NCBI RefSeq assembly: GCF_003202155.1
Contig: NZ_QFLI01000003.1
Location: 1-64,000 of the forward strand
Length of the DNA stretch: 64,000 nt
Direction: 5' to 3'
Origin: Marinifilum breve
GTDB lineage: Bacteria; Bacteroidota; Bacteroidia; Bacteroidales; Marinifilaceae
Position numbers and translations under genes: made by a program. Position 1 is the first letter of the stretch. The number at the start of each line of letters is the position of its first letter. Positions 52,943-61,536 of the stretch are shown in pieces. The notes beneath the pieces were generated by a model. That model saw only the letters and a list, made by a program, of their open reading frames with translations. It had not been told where the DNA came from and searched no databases.

Positions 52943-53731
52943 TTAACGTTTAAACGGATACACGTTAAAATTCTGAGCTCTGAAATATGCAAGTCTGTGT
53001 TTGTTCCCGGTCTTAATTTTTTCCAGCATGTCGTCATCAATACGATCGGCTTTGCATTCTACCATTAAAAAGGTAACAAAGCTTTCTGCGATATCTTCAC
53101 GATCCGGATAATCTTCGGCATATTTCGAAACAAAGGCCACATCATCAGCTTGTGCTTTTCGGTATGCTTTGTTGTAGTGATATGGATCTAAACTTACGTG
53201 ACCAGCCTCATGAATCATGGCTTCTTCCAAAACTCCTTCTTTAATGTACTCTTCTCCCATTCCGGTATGAACCAATATATCGCCATCGCCACCGCCAAAG
53301 TAATTGTTTCCTTTGTGGATGCTAATGGTTCTAATCTTCTCTCTCAAACAGTGAGGAATTCGTCCGATTGCCGTAGAATATTTTTCTGCCTCTACCAAAG
53401 CATTCTCTCTCGATTCGAACTCCAGGTTCACCTGTGCCTCACATGTTAATCCATCATCAAAAGTAATATCGAACACGTAGGCATGTACCTTTACATCACG
53501 GTCTACCCTTCTATCAAACATGCGACGATCGAATTGCCCCTTATAGATTATCGTCTTAAATGTCGATGGATCTTTATCGGTTACCATTGTTGGCTCCAAA
53601 TACATGGTTCCCATTTCAAACAAAGGAGGATCCTTTTTTAAACTGGTATCATAGCCATCATCCTCATCACAGGCCGTTAACACCATAAACGATAGTGCCA
53701 ACAAAATCAATTTCATTCCTAATTTATTCAT
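52943..53731 (-). CDS. Lipoprotein with HExxH zinc-peptidase motif
   Basis: The protein has up to 262 residues and an SPII signal (lipobox LTAC, C21; M6 is an alternative start). The central MIHEAGHVSLDPYHYN carries HEAGH, the gluzincin-type HExxH; downstream EDIAESFVTFLMVEC supplies a possible third ligand glutamate (AESF). It is therefore a likely cell-envelope zinc metallopeptidase of unknown substrate. It is one of three consecutive lipoprotein genes on the minus strand (with 53841 and 54699), but each has its own terminator. Confidence 0.75.
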   Translation of the reverse strand: MNKLGMKLILLALSFMVLTACDEDDGYDTSLKKDPPLFEMGTMYLEPTMVTDKDPSTFKTIIYKGQFDRRMFDRRVDRDVKVHAYVFDITFDDGLTCEAQVNLEFESRENALVEAEKYSTAIGRIPHCLREKIRTISIHKGNNYFGGGDGDILVHTGMGEEYIKEGVLEEAMIHEAGHVSLDPYHYNKAYRKAQADDVAFVSKYAEDYPDREDIAESFVTFLMVECKADRIDDDMLEKIKTGNKHRLAYFRAQNFNVYPFKR

Positions 53732-53785
53732 ATGCTATTTTGATTATAATCCTACAGAATAAAGGTAAATCATCACATACAAGAA

Positions 53786-53817
53786 AATTCGTTACCACCC
53801 TAAAGCAGTAACGAATT
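53786..53817 (-). terminator. Terminator of ClpP-like lipoprotein gene
   Basis: AATTCGTTAC/GTAACGAATT (10 bp, perfect) has a 12-nt loop and TTTTC following on the minus strand, 24 bp past the stop. Confidence 0.8.
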
Positions 53818-53840
53818 GATCCATTGATATTGCTAAACTC

Positions 53841-54452
53841 TTATTCTGTAAACATTTTATATTTTTCGATTTCTTCTTTTGTCATCCAGTGTACATCTTC
53901 AGCTTTCGCAGCTTTAATTGTGAAGAAATAAAAATCTTTTGACCACTCTTTAGAATACCCCAAATCTTCGTAGTATTGAATATTTGGTCTATGTTCTGAA
54001 CTGTTTTCAGGAAAATCGATGGCTTGCTTTCCATCACCATCAGACCAGGAATGTACTCCTAATTTTACAGTACCCTCTTTTGTACGTTTTACTCCCGCTA
54101 AAAAGAAATCAACTCCTCCCGATGCTATCATTCCATTGTCTACAATATGGGTATTGATTCCTTTCTCTCTCAAAAGTTTACCAATCTTGAAATTTGTCTC
54201 ATCATCGTTAGAACCTGGCACCTCAATCATTTTAATCAAATTGATGTTTGGATGCCCTTCTAGCATATGCTTAAAGTCTTTCAAAGTTCTCGTGTATATT
54301 TCACCATTCATGTGAACCGTTTTATTATCAGCTTGCACCTCGAAAATATCAAACTTCGATTGTAGCGAGTAATCTACATCATCATCGCTACAGGATACAA
54401 TACTTAAGCCTAAAAAAAACAGTAAAATCGATTTTGTAATTAATTCCTTCAT
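53841..54452 (-). CDS. Lipoprotein with ClpP/SppA-like (COG3904-type) fold features
   Basis: The 203-residue protein has an SPII signal (lipobox IVSC, C21). The core reads KIGKLLREKGINTHIVDNGMIASGGVDFFLAGVKR, then KLGVHSWSDGDG. This follows the layout of periplasmic ClpP-fold proteins (helix of L..R..G..T, then the Ser-containing SAC..AFL.G turn, then a His segment). Possible catalytic residues are the serine in ASGG and the histidine in GVHSW. The usual SAC is altered to ASGG, so activity is uncertain. It is a lone gene between terminators. Confidence 0.6.
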   Translation of the reverse strand: MKELITKSILLFFLGLSIVSCSDDDVDYSLQSKFDIFEVQADNKTVHMNGEIYTRTLKDFKHMLEGHPNINLIKMIEVPGSNDDETNFKIGKLLREKGINTHIVDNGMIASGGVDFFLAGVKRTKEGTVKLGVHSWSDGDGKQAIDFPENSSEHRPNIQYYEDLGYSKEWSKDFYFFTIKAAKAEDVHWMTKEEIEKYKMFTE

Positions 54453-54630
54453 GTGCTAATTGTTTATAGATTACAGATTCTACATTCAAGTTCACTGCAA
54501 TCTTACATCTGTAATTTGTTTTATCTATAATCTATAGACAAGCGAAAATGATGATACACGTACCGGATAATCAATAAATACTCTGATCTGCCAAACTTCT
54601 TTTTATTTCATTGCTGATAAGAGGTACAAA

Positions 54631-54659
54631 AAGGATAACCAGGCTACCAGTTATCCCTT
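54631..54659 (-). terminator. Terminator of FGE-like lipoprotein gene
   Basis: AAGGATAAC/GTTATCC(C)TT with TTTTTGT following on the minus strand lies 40 bp past the stop. Confidence 0.7.
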
Positions 54660-54698
54660 ATTGTATTATTCTAAATTTAAATCCGACAATTAGAATAA

Positions 54699-55925
54699 TT
54701 ATTTACTTTTTGCCAATCGGAACCCAATGCTTTCAAAATTAGACTCCGGATGGTTTACATTTCGATTGGTACCTCTCCAAAATGGATGATTTAAAGGATT
54801 GATTGAAAAGAAACCTTCCCACTCTAAGTTGAATGCTCCTCCTCTTGATACAATAAAAACACCTTTCTCATTTTTAGGATTTGTTACCGTAGTATTATCA
54901 TAGGCCAACCTTCCTGTGTCTTCGTAAGTATCGCTGCACCATTCCCACACATTTCCGGTCATATCATATAAGCCCAATTCATTGGCTAGCTTCTCTCCTA
55001 CAGGATGCGCCTTCATTCCCGAGTTATTTTTGTGCCAGGCAACCTCATCCAAATCATTACTTCCCGAGTAAGTAAATCCTTTGGTTTGATTTCCTCCACG
55101 TGCTGCATAAATCCATTCAGCTTCAGTTGGCAATCGATAGTTTTCACCTGTTTTAGCATTTAGTTTTTTAATAAACTCCAGTACTTCAGCTTTGCTTACA
55201 TTGTTTGCAGGCATATTACCTCCCACGAAGCCCTTAGGTTTGGTTCCCATGATATCCAGCCATTGTGCTTGTGTTACTTCATGTTTGCCAATGTAGAAAT
55301 CATCAAGAGTAACATTATAGTGTTTGTCCACAACATTATCACCTTCCTTCTTGAATCCTACTGCCAAATCGTAAGTGCCACCTTCAACCAAAACCATTTC
55401 CTTATCGGTATCTGTCACTACTTTTACATTAAACTGCACGAATCCAAAATCTGATGGATCAGCTCCAGCTGTAATCAGCACCTCAACTTCTAAAGGAGTT
55501 GATTTGTCTTTTTCGATGCTAAATGCAATGTCGAGAGGATTGCTAACTTTTGAAGCCAAAGTAGAACCTGCTACTGGTGCAGCAAAAAGTGTCTTGTTGT
55601 CTTTGTTTTGCAATTCAAAACGAACCAATTTATAGTCTGAGCCTACCCACAGCTTAATTTCATCGCTTACCAAAGTTCCCGAACCCCAATCCGAAACTTT
55701 AATTTTTTTCAGCTCATAATCCTGAAAAATAACGCCCCCTTTTTCAATACTAACAATAGCATGAGTAAGCTCACCTAAGCCACCTGAACTTTTTACTCCA
55801 CTTGCTGTTGGTTTAATATTAAAAGCCAACTTGCCATACTCGGTTGGCATAACCACGTCGTCTTTGCTACAAGACACAAATAAGAATGCAATTAGCATTG
55901 CACTGATTAAAGAAAAATGTTTCAT
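54699..55925 (-). CDS. Lipoprotein with formylglycine-generating enzyme (FGE-sulfatase) domain
   Basis: The 408-residue protein has an SPII signal (lipobox LFVSC, C19). An N-terminal beta-sandwich follows (YGKLAFNIKPTASGVKSSGG, DUF4493-like, to about 170), then a SUMF1/EgtB/PvdO-type domain: MVLVEGGTYDL, DDFYIGKHEVTQAQW, ENYRLPTEAEWIYAARGG, LGLYDMTGNVWEWCSDTY, RGGAFN. Such lipoproteins usually lack FGE catalytic cysteines and bind substrates. It is preceded by a GCAACGCTG/CGTC promoter identical in design to the one in front of the divergent ECF sigma gene, so it is a probable regulon target. Confidence 0.87.
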   Translation of the reverse strand: MKHFSLISAMLIAFLFVSCSKDDVVMPTEYGKLAFNIKPTASGVKSSGGLGELTHAIVSIEKGGVIFQDYELKKIKVSDWGSGTLVSDEIKLWVGSDYKLVRFELQNKDNKTLFAAPVAGSTLASKVSNPLDIAFSIEKDKSTPLEVEVLITAGADPSDFGFVQFNVKVVTDTDKEMVLVEGGTYDLAVGFKKEGDNVVDKHYNVTLDDFYIGKHEVTQAQWLDIMGTKPKGFVGGNMPANNVSKAEVLEFIKKLNAKTGENYRLPTEAEWIYAARGGNQTKGFTYSGSNDLDEVAWHKNNSGMKAHPVGEKLANELGLYDMTGNVWEWCSDTYEDTGRLAYDNTTVTNPKNEKGVFIVSRGGAFNLEWEGFFSINPLNHPFWRGTNRNVNHPESNFESIGFRLAKSK

Positions 55926-55973
55926 TTTATTATTCTGTGATTTGATTATAATTCTGTTCTGTTATTAACCCAA

Positions 55974-55999
55974 GACGTAGGTTTTGATTCCAGCGTTGC
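55974..55999 (-). promoter_or_regulatory. ECF-type promoter of FGE-like lipoprotein gene
   Basis: On the minus strand TGCAACGCTG (GCAAC at 55999-55995), 17 nt between GCAAC and CGTC (55977-55974), then TTGGGTTAA. It matches the plus-strand promoter at 56284-56309 in both boxes, spacing and the downstream TGGGTTAA. Confidence 0.75.
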
Positions 56000-56283
56000 A
56001 CTGGGTTTAATTTTTTTTGATTTTTATTTATCGAAGCAATTCGAGTAATCTTATTACTGGATTTACCAAGGCAATAAACATTGTACGGATTAAGGAGAAA
56101 GCTTTCATTCTAATTCTTTTATATGATTTGATCGTTTTTGATAACAGAACCTAAAGTTTCTGCGCTTCATTTATCCTAATCGAACAGAAAGCAACTAGCG
56201 TTGCAGAAAAAAAAATATTTTTTCTCACAATTCAGATAATCTATCATTTACATGATATTTTTTTTATTTTTGCGCCCCCCCTT
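56000..56283. other. Intergenic core between divergent ECF promoters
   Basis: Between the two promoters is AT-rich DNA with a further GCAACGCTA on the minus strand (56194-56198), which has CGAT instead of CGTC at the 17-nt position. A C7 run lies at 56275-56281. No coding region is seen in the 432-bp gap (55926-56357). Confidence 0.5.
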
Positions 56284-56309
56284 GCAACGCTGCACCCAAA
56301 TATTTCGTC
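56284..56309 (+). promoter_or_regulatory. ECF-type autoregulated promoter of sigma factor gene
   Basis: TTGCAACGCTG (GCAAC 56284-56288), 17 nt, then CGTC (56306-56309) followed by ATGGGTTAA. This is GCAAC/CGTC architecture like other Bacteroidota ECF promoters, about 45 bp before the sigma start codon. Confidence 0.75.
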
Positions 56310-56357
56310 ATGGGTTAAAACAGCGTTTTTCTGCGAACTACAGAAAAGAGAAGAGCT

Positions 56358-56876
56358 TTGAGAATTAGAAAAACCAATAAAAATAAGTTATACAAACAGT
56401 TGTTTGACGAATTTAGCGCTTATGGATTATCCATTGCTCTTAGATTTGTAGGCTGTAAGGAGGACGCTTGGGAAGTTTTAAACGACAGTTTCCTAAAACT
56501 ATTTTCTTCAATGGAAGAAGATATGGAGAAACAACAAATTAAAGCATTCTTGCGACGTATTGTAATCAATACGGCAATCGACTATTATCGAAAGTCCAAC
56601 AGAAGACCCGATCATCTTGATCTGGATGAAAACATACAGGATGGATGGACATCGGATGTTGAGCAAAAGCTATCGGCAGAGGAAATATTAAAGGCCTTAC
56701 ATCAATTGTCGCAAGTACAACGATTTGTTTTCACACTTCACGAAATCGAAGGATATAATCACGATGAGATATCCGAGAAATTAGGAATAAACGTAAGTAC
56801 TTGTCGAAGTCACTTGAGAAGAGCTAAAAATAGTTTACAACAAATTCTAAAGTTCCATGAAAGACAATTGGGATAA
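56358..56876 (+). CDS. ECF RNA polymerase sigma factor
   Basis: The 172-residue sigma-70 family factor has region 2 (YGLSIALRFVGCKEDAWEVLNDSFLKLF, FLRRIVINTAIDYYRKSNRR) and region 4 (QVQRFVFTLHEIEGYNHDEISEKLGINVSTCRSHLRRAKNSLQ). It starts with TTG at 56358 (MRIRKTNKNKLYKQLF); no ATG gives a complete region 2. It overlaps the anti-sigma-like gene by 20 bp. Probably autoregulated and also drives the divergent FGE-like lipoprotein gene. Confidence 0.9.
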   Translation: MRIRKTNKNKLYKQLFDEFSAYGLSIALRFVGCKEDAWEVLNDSFLKLFSSMEEDMEKQQIKAFLRRIVINTAIDYYRKSNRRPDHLDLDENIQDGWTSDVEQKLSAEEILKALHQLSQVQRFVFTLHEIEGYNHDEISEKLGINVSTCRSHLRRAKNSLQQILKFHERQLG

Positions 56877-57930
56877 CAACTGGTCCGACTATATCAAATC
56901 AACGCTGGATGAATACAATCCACCGGTTCCAGATCAACTTTGGAATAATCTGGAAGGTAAAATTCCTGTCTCAAATCCATCTGTGTTTTTGACAGGTAAA
57001 TTCTTTGCGGGTGCCATTCTTTCCATTGGAATGATTGTAGGAGCTTATTTTCTATTTTCGAATAAGAACCAATTGGAGAACCGTGAGTTGAGTGAACAGC
57101 TTAACAACAATAACAAAATAGAAATCAATAAAACAGTTGACTTGCATTCGGCAAACAACAATTATAATCTTCACATCACCGATACAGATACAGATACAGA
57201 TACAGATACAGAGGCACAGAAATCTACGAGAGAAATATCTACAAGTATAGAGCTACTAAACGATTTGGGTGAATCAGGTGCTCCTGCTTTTAAGGAAAAA
57301 CCATCAAATGAAGAAAGGAAACATGCAGCCATTGCAGATCAACAATATTTATATGCTGGCATAATCAAAGCCGAAGAACCTTTGGTGTTGCATGAAAGCT
57401 TTCACAAGCGAATTAAAATTCAGAACAAAAAGAAGAAGAGAATAGAAAAAGACTTCAACATGGCCATTGATGCTGGTATGCAATACATGAAATCTGCCAG
57501 TTTTATAGCAGGTATTCAAGCTAAATACAACTGGAATCGATTGGGAGTATATGGAGGTTTGCATTACAGTCCGAATCAACTTAGAGAATTTACATCGGGC
57601 GAGGGTGCTGAAAGTTCAACGGTGAAGGTTTTAACTGCCGATGGTATACAACATCGAATCAACTTCTTCTCCGGACTTAGTTATCATGTGATAAAAACCA
57701 GAAACAATCGTCTTTCTGCAAAAGCTGGAGTAATATCCAAAACCATATCACTGAATGGTGATGCGAATTATTACAATCCATTGATGATTTCAACCGGACT
57801 TGAACTTCGAATCCCTGTTTTAAGAAAATACAATACAGGCATCTATTACAATTACCTATTCAAGCCATCCGATCAGAAAATAAATGGTCATCAGCTGGGA
57901 GTTAGAATCCAACTTAATCGTAAAAGATAA
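56857..57930 (+). CDS. Anti-sigma-like membrane protein with C-terminal barrel-like domain
   Basis: The 357-residue protein has a short cytoplasmic N-terminus (NWSDYIKSTLDEYNPPVPDQLWNNL), one membrane helix (about 44-66), a low-complexity linker with (TD)n (GATACA hexamer repeat, 57180-57210) and a C-terminal region that reads like a small outer-membrane-type beta-domain (FNMAIDAGMQYMKSASFIAGIQAKYNWNRLGVYGGLHYSPNQL...LGVRIQLNRKR). Overlap by 20 bp with the sigma gene indicates an anti-sigma function. The barrel-like part could be the envelope sensor. Known relatives are common in Bacteroidota. Confidence 0.75.
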   Translation: MKDNWDNNWSDYIKSTLDEYNPPVPDQLWNNLEGKIPVSNPSVFLTGKFFAGAILSIGMIVGAYFLFSNKNQLENRELSEQLNNNNKIEINKTVDLHSANNNYNLHITDTDTDTDTDTEAQKSTREISTSIELLNDLGESGAPAFKEKPSNEERKHAAIADQQYLYAGIIKAEEPLVLHESFHKRIKIQNKKKKRIEKDFNMAIDAGMQYMKSASFIAGIQAKYNWNRLGVYGGLHYSPNQLREFTSGEGAESSTVKVLTADGIQHRINFFSGLSYHVIKTRNNRLSAKAGVISKTISLNGDANYYNPLMISTGLELRIPVLRKYNTGIYYNYLFKPSDQKINGHQLGVRIQLNRKR

Positions 57931-58114
57931 TATCAATAAGCATACAATTAGAAAGGGGAAAAATTCCACTAACCACAATGCATCTTTCCCCTATACTTAC
58001 CAAATCATTTTTTTATTTGGTTCTACTAATTAATAAATAATGTAAGGTTTAACACTTAGCAATTTCAACACAAAAATGTGCCATACGATCATTTTTGGTT
58101 ATCCTAAAAAAGAA

Positions 58115-58135
58115 AAAGCCGCCATTGGCGACTTT
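58115..58135 (-). terminator. Terminator of LysE gene
   Basis: AAAGTCGCC/GGCGGCTTT (one mismatch) with TTTCTTTTTT following on the minus strand, 59 bp past the stop. Confidence 0.65.
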
Positions 58136-58193
58136 CTCAATTGATCCATCAGGATCTTGAAATTGTATGTTAGTAGGTAAATTCTCGATACAA

Positions 58194-58832
58194 TTATTTC
58201 TCAGATATTAAAAGCAAGCTGGCTAAAACAGACAAAACACCAAACTTGCTCCATTGAGTAATTTTCCAAAATTTCTGACTGTTCAGGTAACGATTCAATC
58301 GCCCTGAAAGAATGGCAATCAGGCTAAATACAAGCAAAGCCTGTAGCATGAATACAATTCCCAAAACAATCATCTGCATACTCACATGAATATCTGATTT
58401 GCTTATAAACTGTGGTAGGAATGCAATAAAAAACAAGGATACCTTAGGGTTTAGCACATTCATTAAGAAACCCTTTCGAACCAGCTTGAATGCCCCCCTT
58501 GGCACTTCTTGCTTCATCGATTCATTCTGGTTTCCATCGTCTTTACTTCTTAAAGCAGAAATGGCCAAATAGAACAGATATGCAGCACCCAAGTATTTAA
58601 TTACAGTAAAAACCAGGGCCGATTGCTGTATTATAATGGACAAACCCAAAGCAGCTGCCGAGGTGTGTACCAAAACACCAAGCGATAATCCCAATGAAAT
58701 GGCCAGGCCAGTTCTCTGTCCACTACTTACACTTTCGGTCAATACAAATATATTATCGGGTCCTGGCATGATTGACAATACCACTGAAGCCGTTAAAAAA
58801 GAAAGTATCATCTCTAATTCCATTCTACACAA
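58194..58832 (-). CDS. LysE/RhtB-family amino acid exporter
   Basis: The 212-residue protein has six membrane helices and LysE family hallmarks: SIMPGPDNIFVLTESVSSGQRTGLAISLGLSLG near the N-terminus and KGFLMNVLNPKVSLFFIAFLPQF in the middle. It exports amino acids or derivatives such as homoserine or threonine. M4 (MELEM) is a possible alternative start. It lies 100 bp downstream of the AraC regulator on the same strand, which might control it. Confidence 0.92.
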   Translation of the reverse strand: MCRMELEMILSFLTASVVLSIMPGPDNIFVLTESVSSGQRTGLAISLGLSLGVLVHTSAAALGLSIIIQQSALVFTVIKYLGAAYLFYLAISALRSKDDGNQNESMKQEVPRGAFKLVRKGFLMNVLNPKVSLFFIAFLPQFISKSDIHVSMQMIVLGIVFMLQALLVFSLIAILSGRLNRYLNSQKFWKITQWSKFGVLSVLASLLLISEK

Positions 58833-58932
58833 TTCTTTCGTTAGTACTTAGAAACAAATTAAGTAGAAATGGGGCAAATGCGCTTTAGCAATTCTCACAT
58901 CAAATTGTGCCATTTGCATTTTGACTCAACAC

Positions 58933-59775
58933 CTATGGATGAATGTTTAGCAATTGCTCTTTTAAATCGGAAGGTTTACATCCCAAATGTTTCTGCACAA
59001 ATCGACTGTAAGAACTCTGGCTGTCGAAATTCAATTGGTAACTGATCTCCTTATGCGTCAGATCTTCGGCCAAGAGCATACTTTTGATTTCCAATACCAG
59101 CAACTCATGGATAATCTGCAAAGGTGTTTTGCCCATTTTCTCCTTTAACTCACCATTCAGTTTACTCAGAGATACATTTAGCATTTTTGCATAATCGGCA
59201 ACCAGGCGGGTTTGTTTAAAATTGCTCTCTGCCAAGTCTATAAAGCGATCTACCAAAGCATCAAGTTTCGAACTTTCAGCCTTATTAGGAAGGGTGCCCA
59301 AAATTTGAAAAAACACATAGGCAAACAGATGCCTGATTTGATGCATTTTGTATTCCCCTTCGGAAAAGTATAGTTCCTTTAATTGGGTAAAGCCATTGTA
59401 AAGCAAATCGAAGTTCTCCGAATCGAGCTGAGTACAAGGGTTCTTTCGGAGCATTTTCACAAAATCGCTCTGAACAGGCAATAAACTGGCTTGCAAGAAT
59501 TCTTTGGTAAACTGAATGATGATCCCATTCTCTTCCCTCTTGCGCTTCATCAAATGCACTTGGTTGGGCATGACCACATACAATGATTTCTCTCGAATTG
59601 GATATTCTTTAAAATCGATCAATTGTGATCCTATCCCACCATTCTCGAACAAAATGATCTCGAAATAATCATGCCTGTGAATGCTGGTAAAATCGTACAC
59701 GGGTTTGTGATCGATTTCTATCATTTGAAAAGACAAATGGTCGTGATTCTCATTTTGTAACTCCTGTATCTTCAT
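58933..59775 (-). CDS. AraC-family transcriptional regulator
   Basis: The 280-residue regulator has a cupin-like N-terminal sensor domain (FTSIHRHDYFEIILFENGGIG, MPNQVHLMKR). The C-terminal double HTH is RLVADYAKMLNVSLSKLNGELKEKMGKTPLQIIHELLVLEIKSMLL and SYQLNFDSQSSYSRFVQKHLGCKPSDLKEQ. The start at 59775 (MKIQELQNENHDHLSF) is preferred; the frame is open 19 codons further upstream. The downstream LysE exporter is the likely target. Confidence 0.87.
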   Translation of the reverse strand: MKIQELQNENHDHLSFQMIEIDHKPVYDFTSIHRHDYFEIILFENGGIGSQLIDFKEYPIREKSLYVVMPNQVHLMKRKREENGIIIQFTKEFLQASLLPVQSDFVKMLRKNPCTQLDSENFDLLYNGFTQLKELYFSEGEYKMHQIRHLFAYVFFQILGTLPNKAESSKLDALVDRFIDLAESNFKQTRLVADYAKMLNVSLSKLNGELKEKMGKTPLQIIHELLVLEIKSMLLAEDLTHKEISYQLNFDSQSSYSRFVQKHLGCKPSDLKEQLLNIHP

Positions 59776-59832
59776 CAACTCTTTTGTATTAAGAAAGGAA
59801 ATGCAATCTAATTGATTTTTACCAAATATCAA

Positions 59833-60277
59833 TATTGCACGTTCTCCAAAGAAAAATGGAATCTAATAGTAGCTTCAACCCATTAGATCTTCAATTACTT
59901 GGAATTGGACCTAAATTATGAATGTATCATCAACTTGAGATATTAATCATGATTTTGTAAAATAATACAGTGCCAAACCAAGCGTTTTACCAATGAAAAT
60001 AGGCGCTAAACAGTATATTCTAGTGTTAAAATTCCTTATCAATTTTAACAATTAAAAAATTTATTTTTTTAGTTTGCTTATTTTGAACACTTTGAAAATT
60101 AATATTTGTTAAACTTCAATAAAATCGCAGGTTTCGTTTCGTAAGCTTATTTTTTTTGCTTAATTTCAGGGTAGAAAGATTAATCAAAAAGGCTTAACGA
60201 AGCCGAACATACGCGCAGAATAAAACCGGTTTACACTTATCAGAATATTAACTTATCCACTTGTGGATATTAAATAT
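59833..60277. other. Intergenic region upstream of raiA
   Basis: This AT-rich region lies between the divergent AraC and raiA genes. I see long A/T runs and no coding region. CTTATCCACTTGTGGAT (60251-60267) is a short dyad (ATCCAC/GTGGAT) just before the raiA ribosome site and could be an operator or leader hairpin. Confidence 0.35.
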
Positions 60278-60284
60278 AGGAGGA
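60278..60284 (+). promoter_or_regulatory. Strong Shine-Dalgarno of raiA
   Basis: AGGAGGA ends 6 nt before the ATG at 60291. Canonical ribosome sites are rare in Bacteroidota, and this one fixes the start. Confidence 0.8.
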
Positions 60285-60290
60285 ATTGTG

Positions 60291-60581
60291 ATGAACATGA
60301 AAATGCAATCCGTAGGTTTTAAAGCAGATAGCAAATTAGAAGCTTTCATTAACCAAAAACTTAAAAAGCTTGAGAAGTTGGAAAACAGTATTACCACTTA
60401 CGATGTAATACTAAACGTAGACAAAGCTAGTAATAGAGAAAATAAGGTTGTTGAGGTGAAAATGCAGGTCCCAGGATCGGAACTATTTGCAAAAAAACAA
60501 AGCAAAACATTTGAAGAAGCAACAGATTTGGTAGCAGATGCACTTCGAAGCCAAATTCTACGATATAAAGAAAAGAGATAA
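60291..60581 (+). CDS. raiA: Ribosome hibernation/translation inhibitor RaiA-HPF family, short form
   Basis: The 97-residue protein is MNMKMQSVGFKADSKLEAFI, then KKLEKLENSITTYDVILNV and EVKMQVPGSELFAKKQSKTFEEATDLVADALRSQILRYKEKR. It has the beta-alpha-beta-beta-beta-alpha fold of the RaiA/HPF family that binds the 30S decoding region in stationary phase. It lacks the long C-terminal dimerisation domain. The strong Shine-Dalgarno 6 nt upstream selects ATG 60291 over the earlier frame start. Confidence 0.92.
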   Translation: MNMKMQSVGFKADSKLEAFINQKLKKLEKLENSITTYDVILNVDKASNRENKVVEVKMQVPGSELFAKKQSKTFEEATDLVADALRSQILRYKEKR

Positions 60582-60594
60582 CCCTCGAACAGAA

Positions 60595-60614
60595 ACGGAG
60601 CCAATCGGCTCCGT
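60595..60614 (+). terminator. Terminator of raiA
   Basis: ACGGAGCC/GGCTCCGT (8 bp, perfect) has an AATC loop followed by T9 on the plus strand. Confidence 0.95.
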
Positions 60615-60696
60615 TTTTTTTTTGCTTTAAATCCTCACCAAAATTGCCTTTAACTTTTCTTCACATTTATTTCTCAGATAAATTGGATTATATTTC

Positions 60697-60704
60697 TATT
60701 TTTG
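60697..60704 (+). promoter_or_regulatory. -7 box of sigma/FecR/TonB-receptor operon
   Basis: TATTTTTG is a perfect TAnnTTTG, 28 bp before the TTG start codon of the sigma gene. A -33 TTTG at the right distance is not clear. Confidence 0.5.
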
Positions 60705-60732
60705 AACGCAGCGAACGAAAATAAAAATACAA

Positions 60733-61272
60733 TTGTCCCACTCCACCCACAAAATTGATTTTAATACTTGCTTCAAAGAGTATTACTCCCCTTTGTGCAA
60801 TTATGCCTATTCATTCCTAACTGATCAAGATCAGTGCGAAGATTTGGTGCAGGACATATTTCTTAAAATTTGGGATTCTCCTCCCAAAATAAGCACATCT
60901 ATTTCTTCTTATTTGTACAGAGCGGTTAAGAATGCCTGCATTAGCCAAATGAAAAAAAATGTACAGCAAAGCATTCTGCCTATCGAGGAAGTTGAAGATC
61001 CAATGGAGACTCCTTTTGAGATAAATCGAGAAGAGAACCTTGCCAGAATTAGAACGAAAGTGGAACGCGCCGTTGAAAATTTACCGCCAAAATGTAAAGA
61101 GGTATTTATCATGCGCCGTAATATGCAAATGTCCTATCATGAAATCTCTGAACACCTCAACATTTCTAAAAAAACCATCGAAAACCAGATGAATACGGCA
61201 ATTAAAAAATTAAGATCTCAATTGGATAAGAATGACTTGCTTATTTATTTCTTGATGATGGTGAAAGGGTAA
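60733..61272 (+). CDS. ECF RNA polymerase sigma factor (FecR-linked)
   Basis: The 179-residue factor is of the Bacteroidota group: FNTCFKEYYSPLCNYAYSFLTDQDQCEDLVQDIFLKIW (region 2) and LPPKCKEVFIMRRNMQMSYHEISEHLNISKKTIENQMNTAIKKLR (region 4). It uses a TTG start at 60733. It is followed by a FecR anti-sigma and a TonB-dependent receptor, the standard surface-signalling triad in which substrate binding at the receptor releases the sigma factor. The 264-bp gap to fecR has CATAGAATT-type short repeats but no gene. Confidence 0.92.
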   Translation: MSHSTHKIDFNTCFKEYYSPLCNYAYSFLTDQDQCEDLVQDIFLKIWDSPPKISTSISSYLYRAVKNACISQMKKNVQQSILPIEEVEDPMETPFEINREENLARIRTKVERAVENLPPKCKEVFIMRRNMQMSYHEISEHLNISKKTIENQMNTAIKKLRSQLDKNDLLIYFLMMVKG

Positions 61273-61536
61273 TTTTTTTAAATTTCCCCCAAACACCCCT
61301 CTCCCTATCAGGATCTCCCCTGAAAAGAGACAACACCTAAATTTAACTATTCCACCCTCCTTTTACATTTCTTTTCAGTTTAAAATGAAATGTAATTAAA
61401 GAGTAATTCACGAAGTAGATAAGAGTGCAAAAACATTTTTTCAAAAAAAATGAAAATTCTATAGGGGTAAATTAAATTTAGATGTCTTACCTATAGAATT
61501 GCAATTTATTTATACATGTATTAAGATTTCAGGGCC

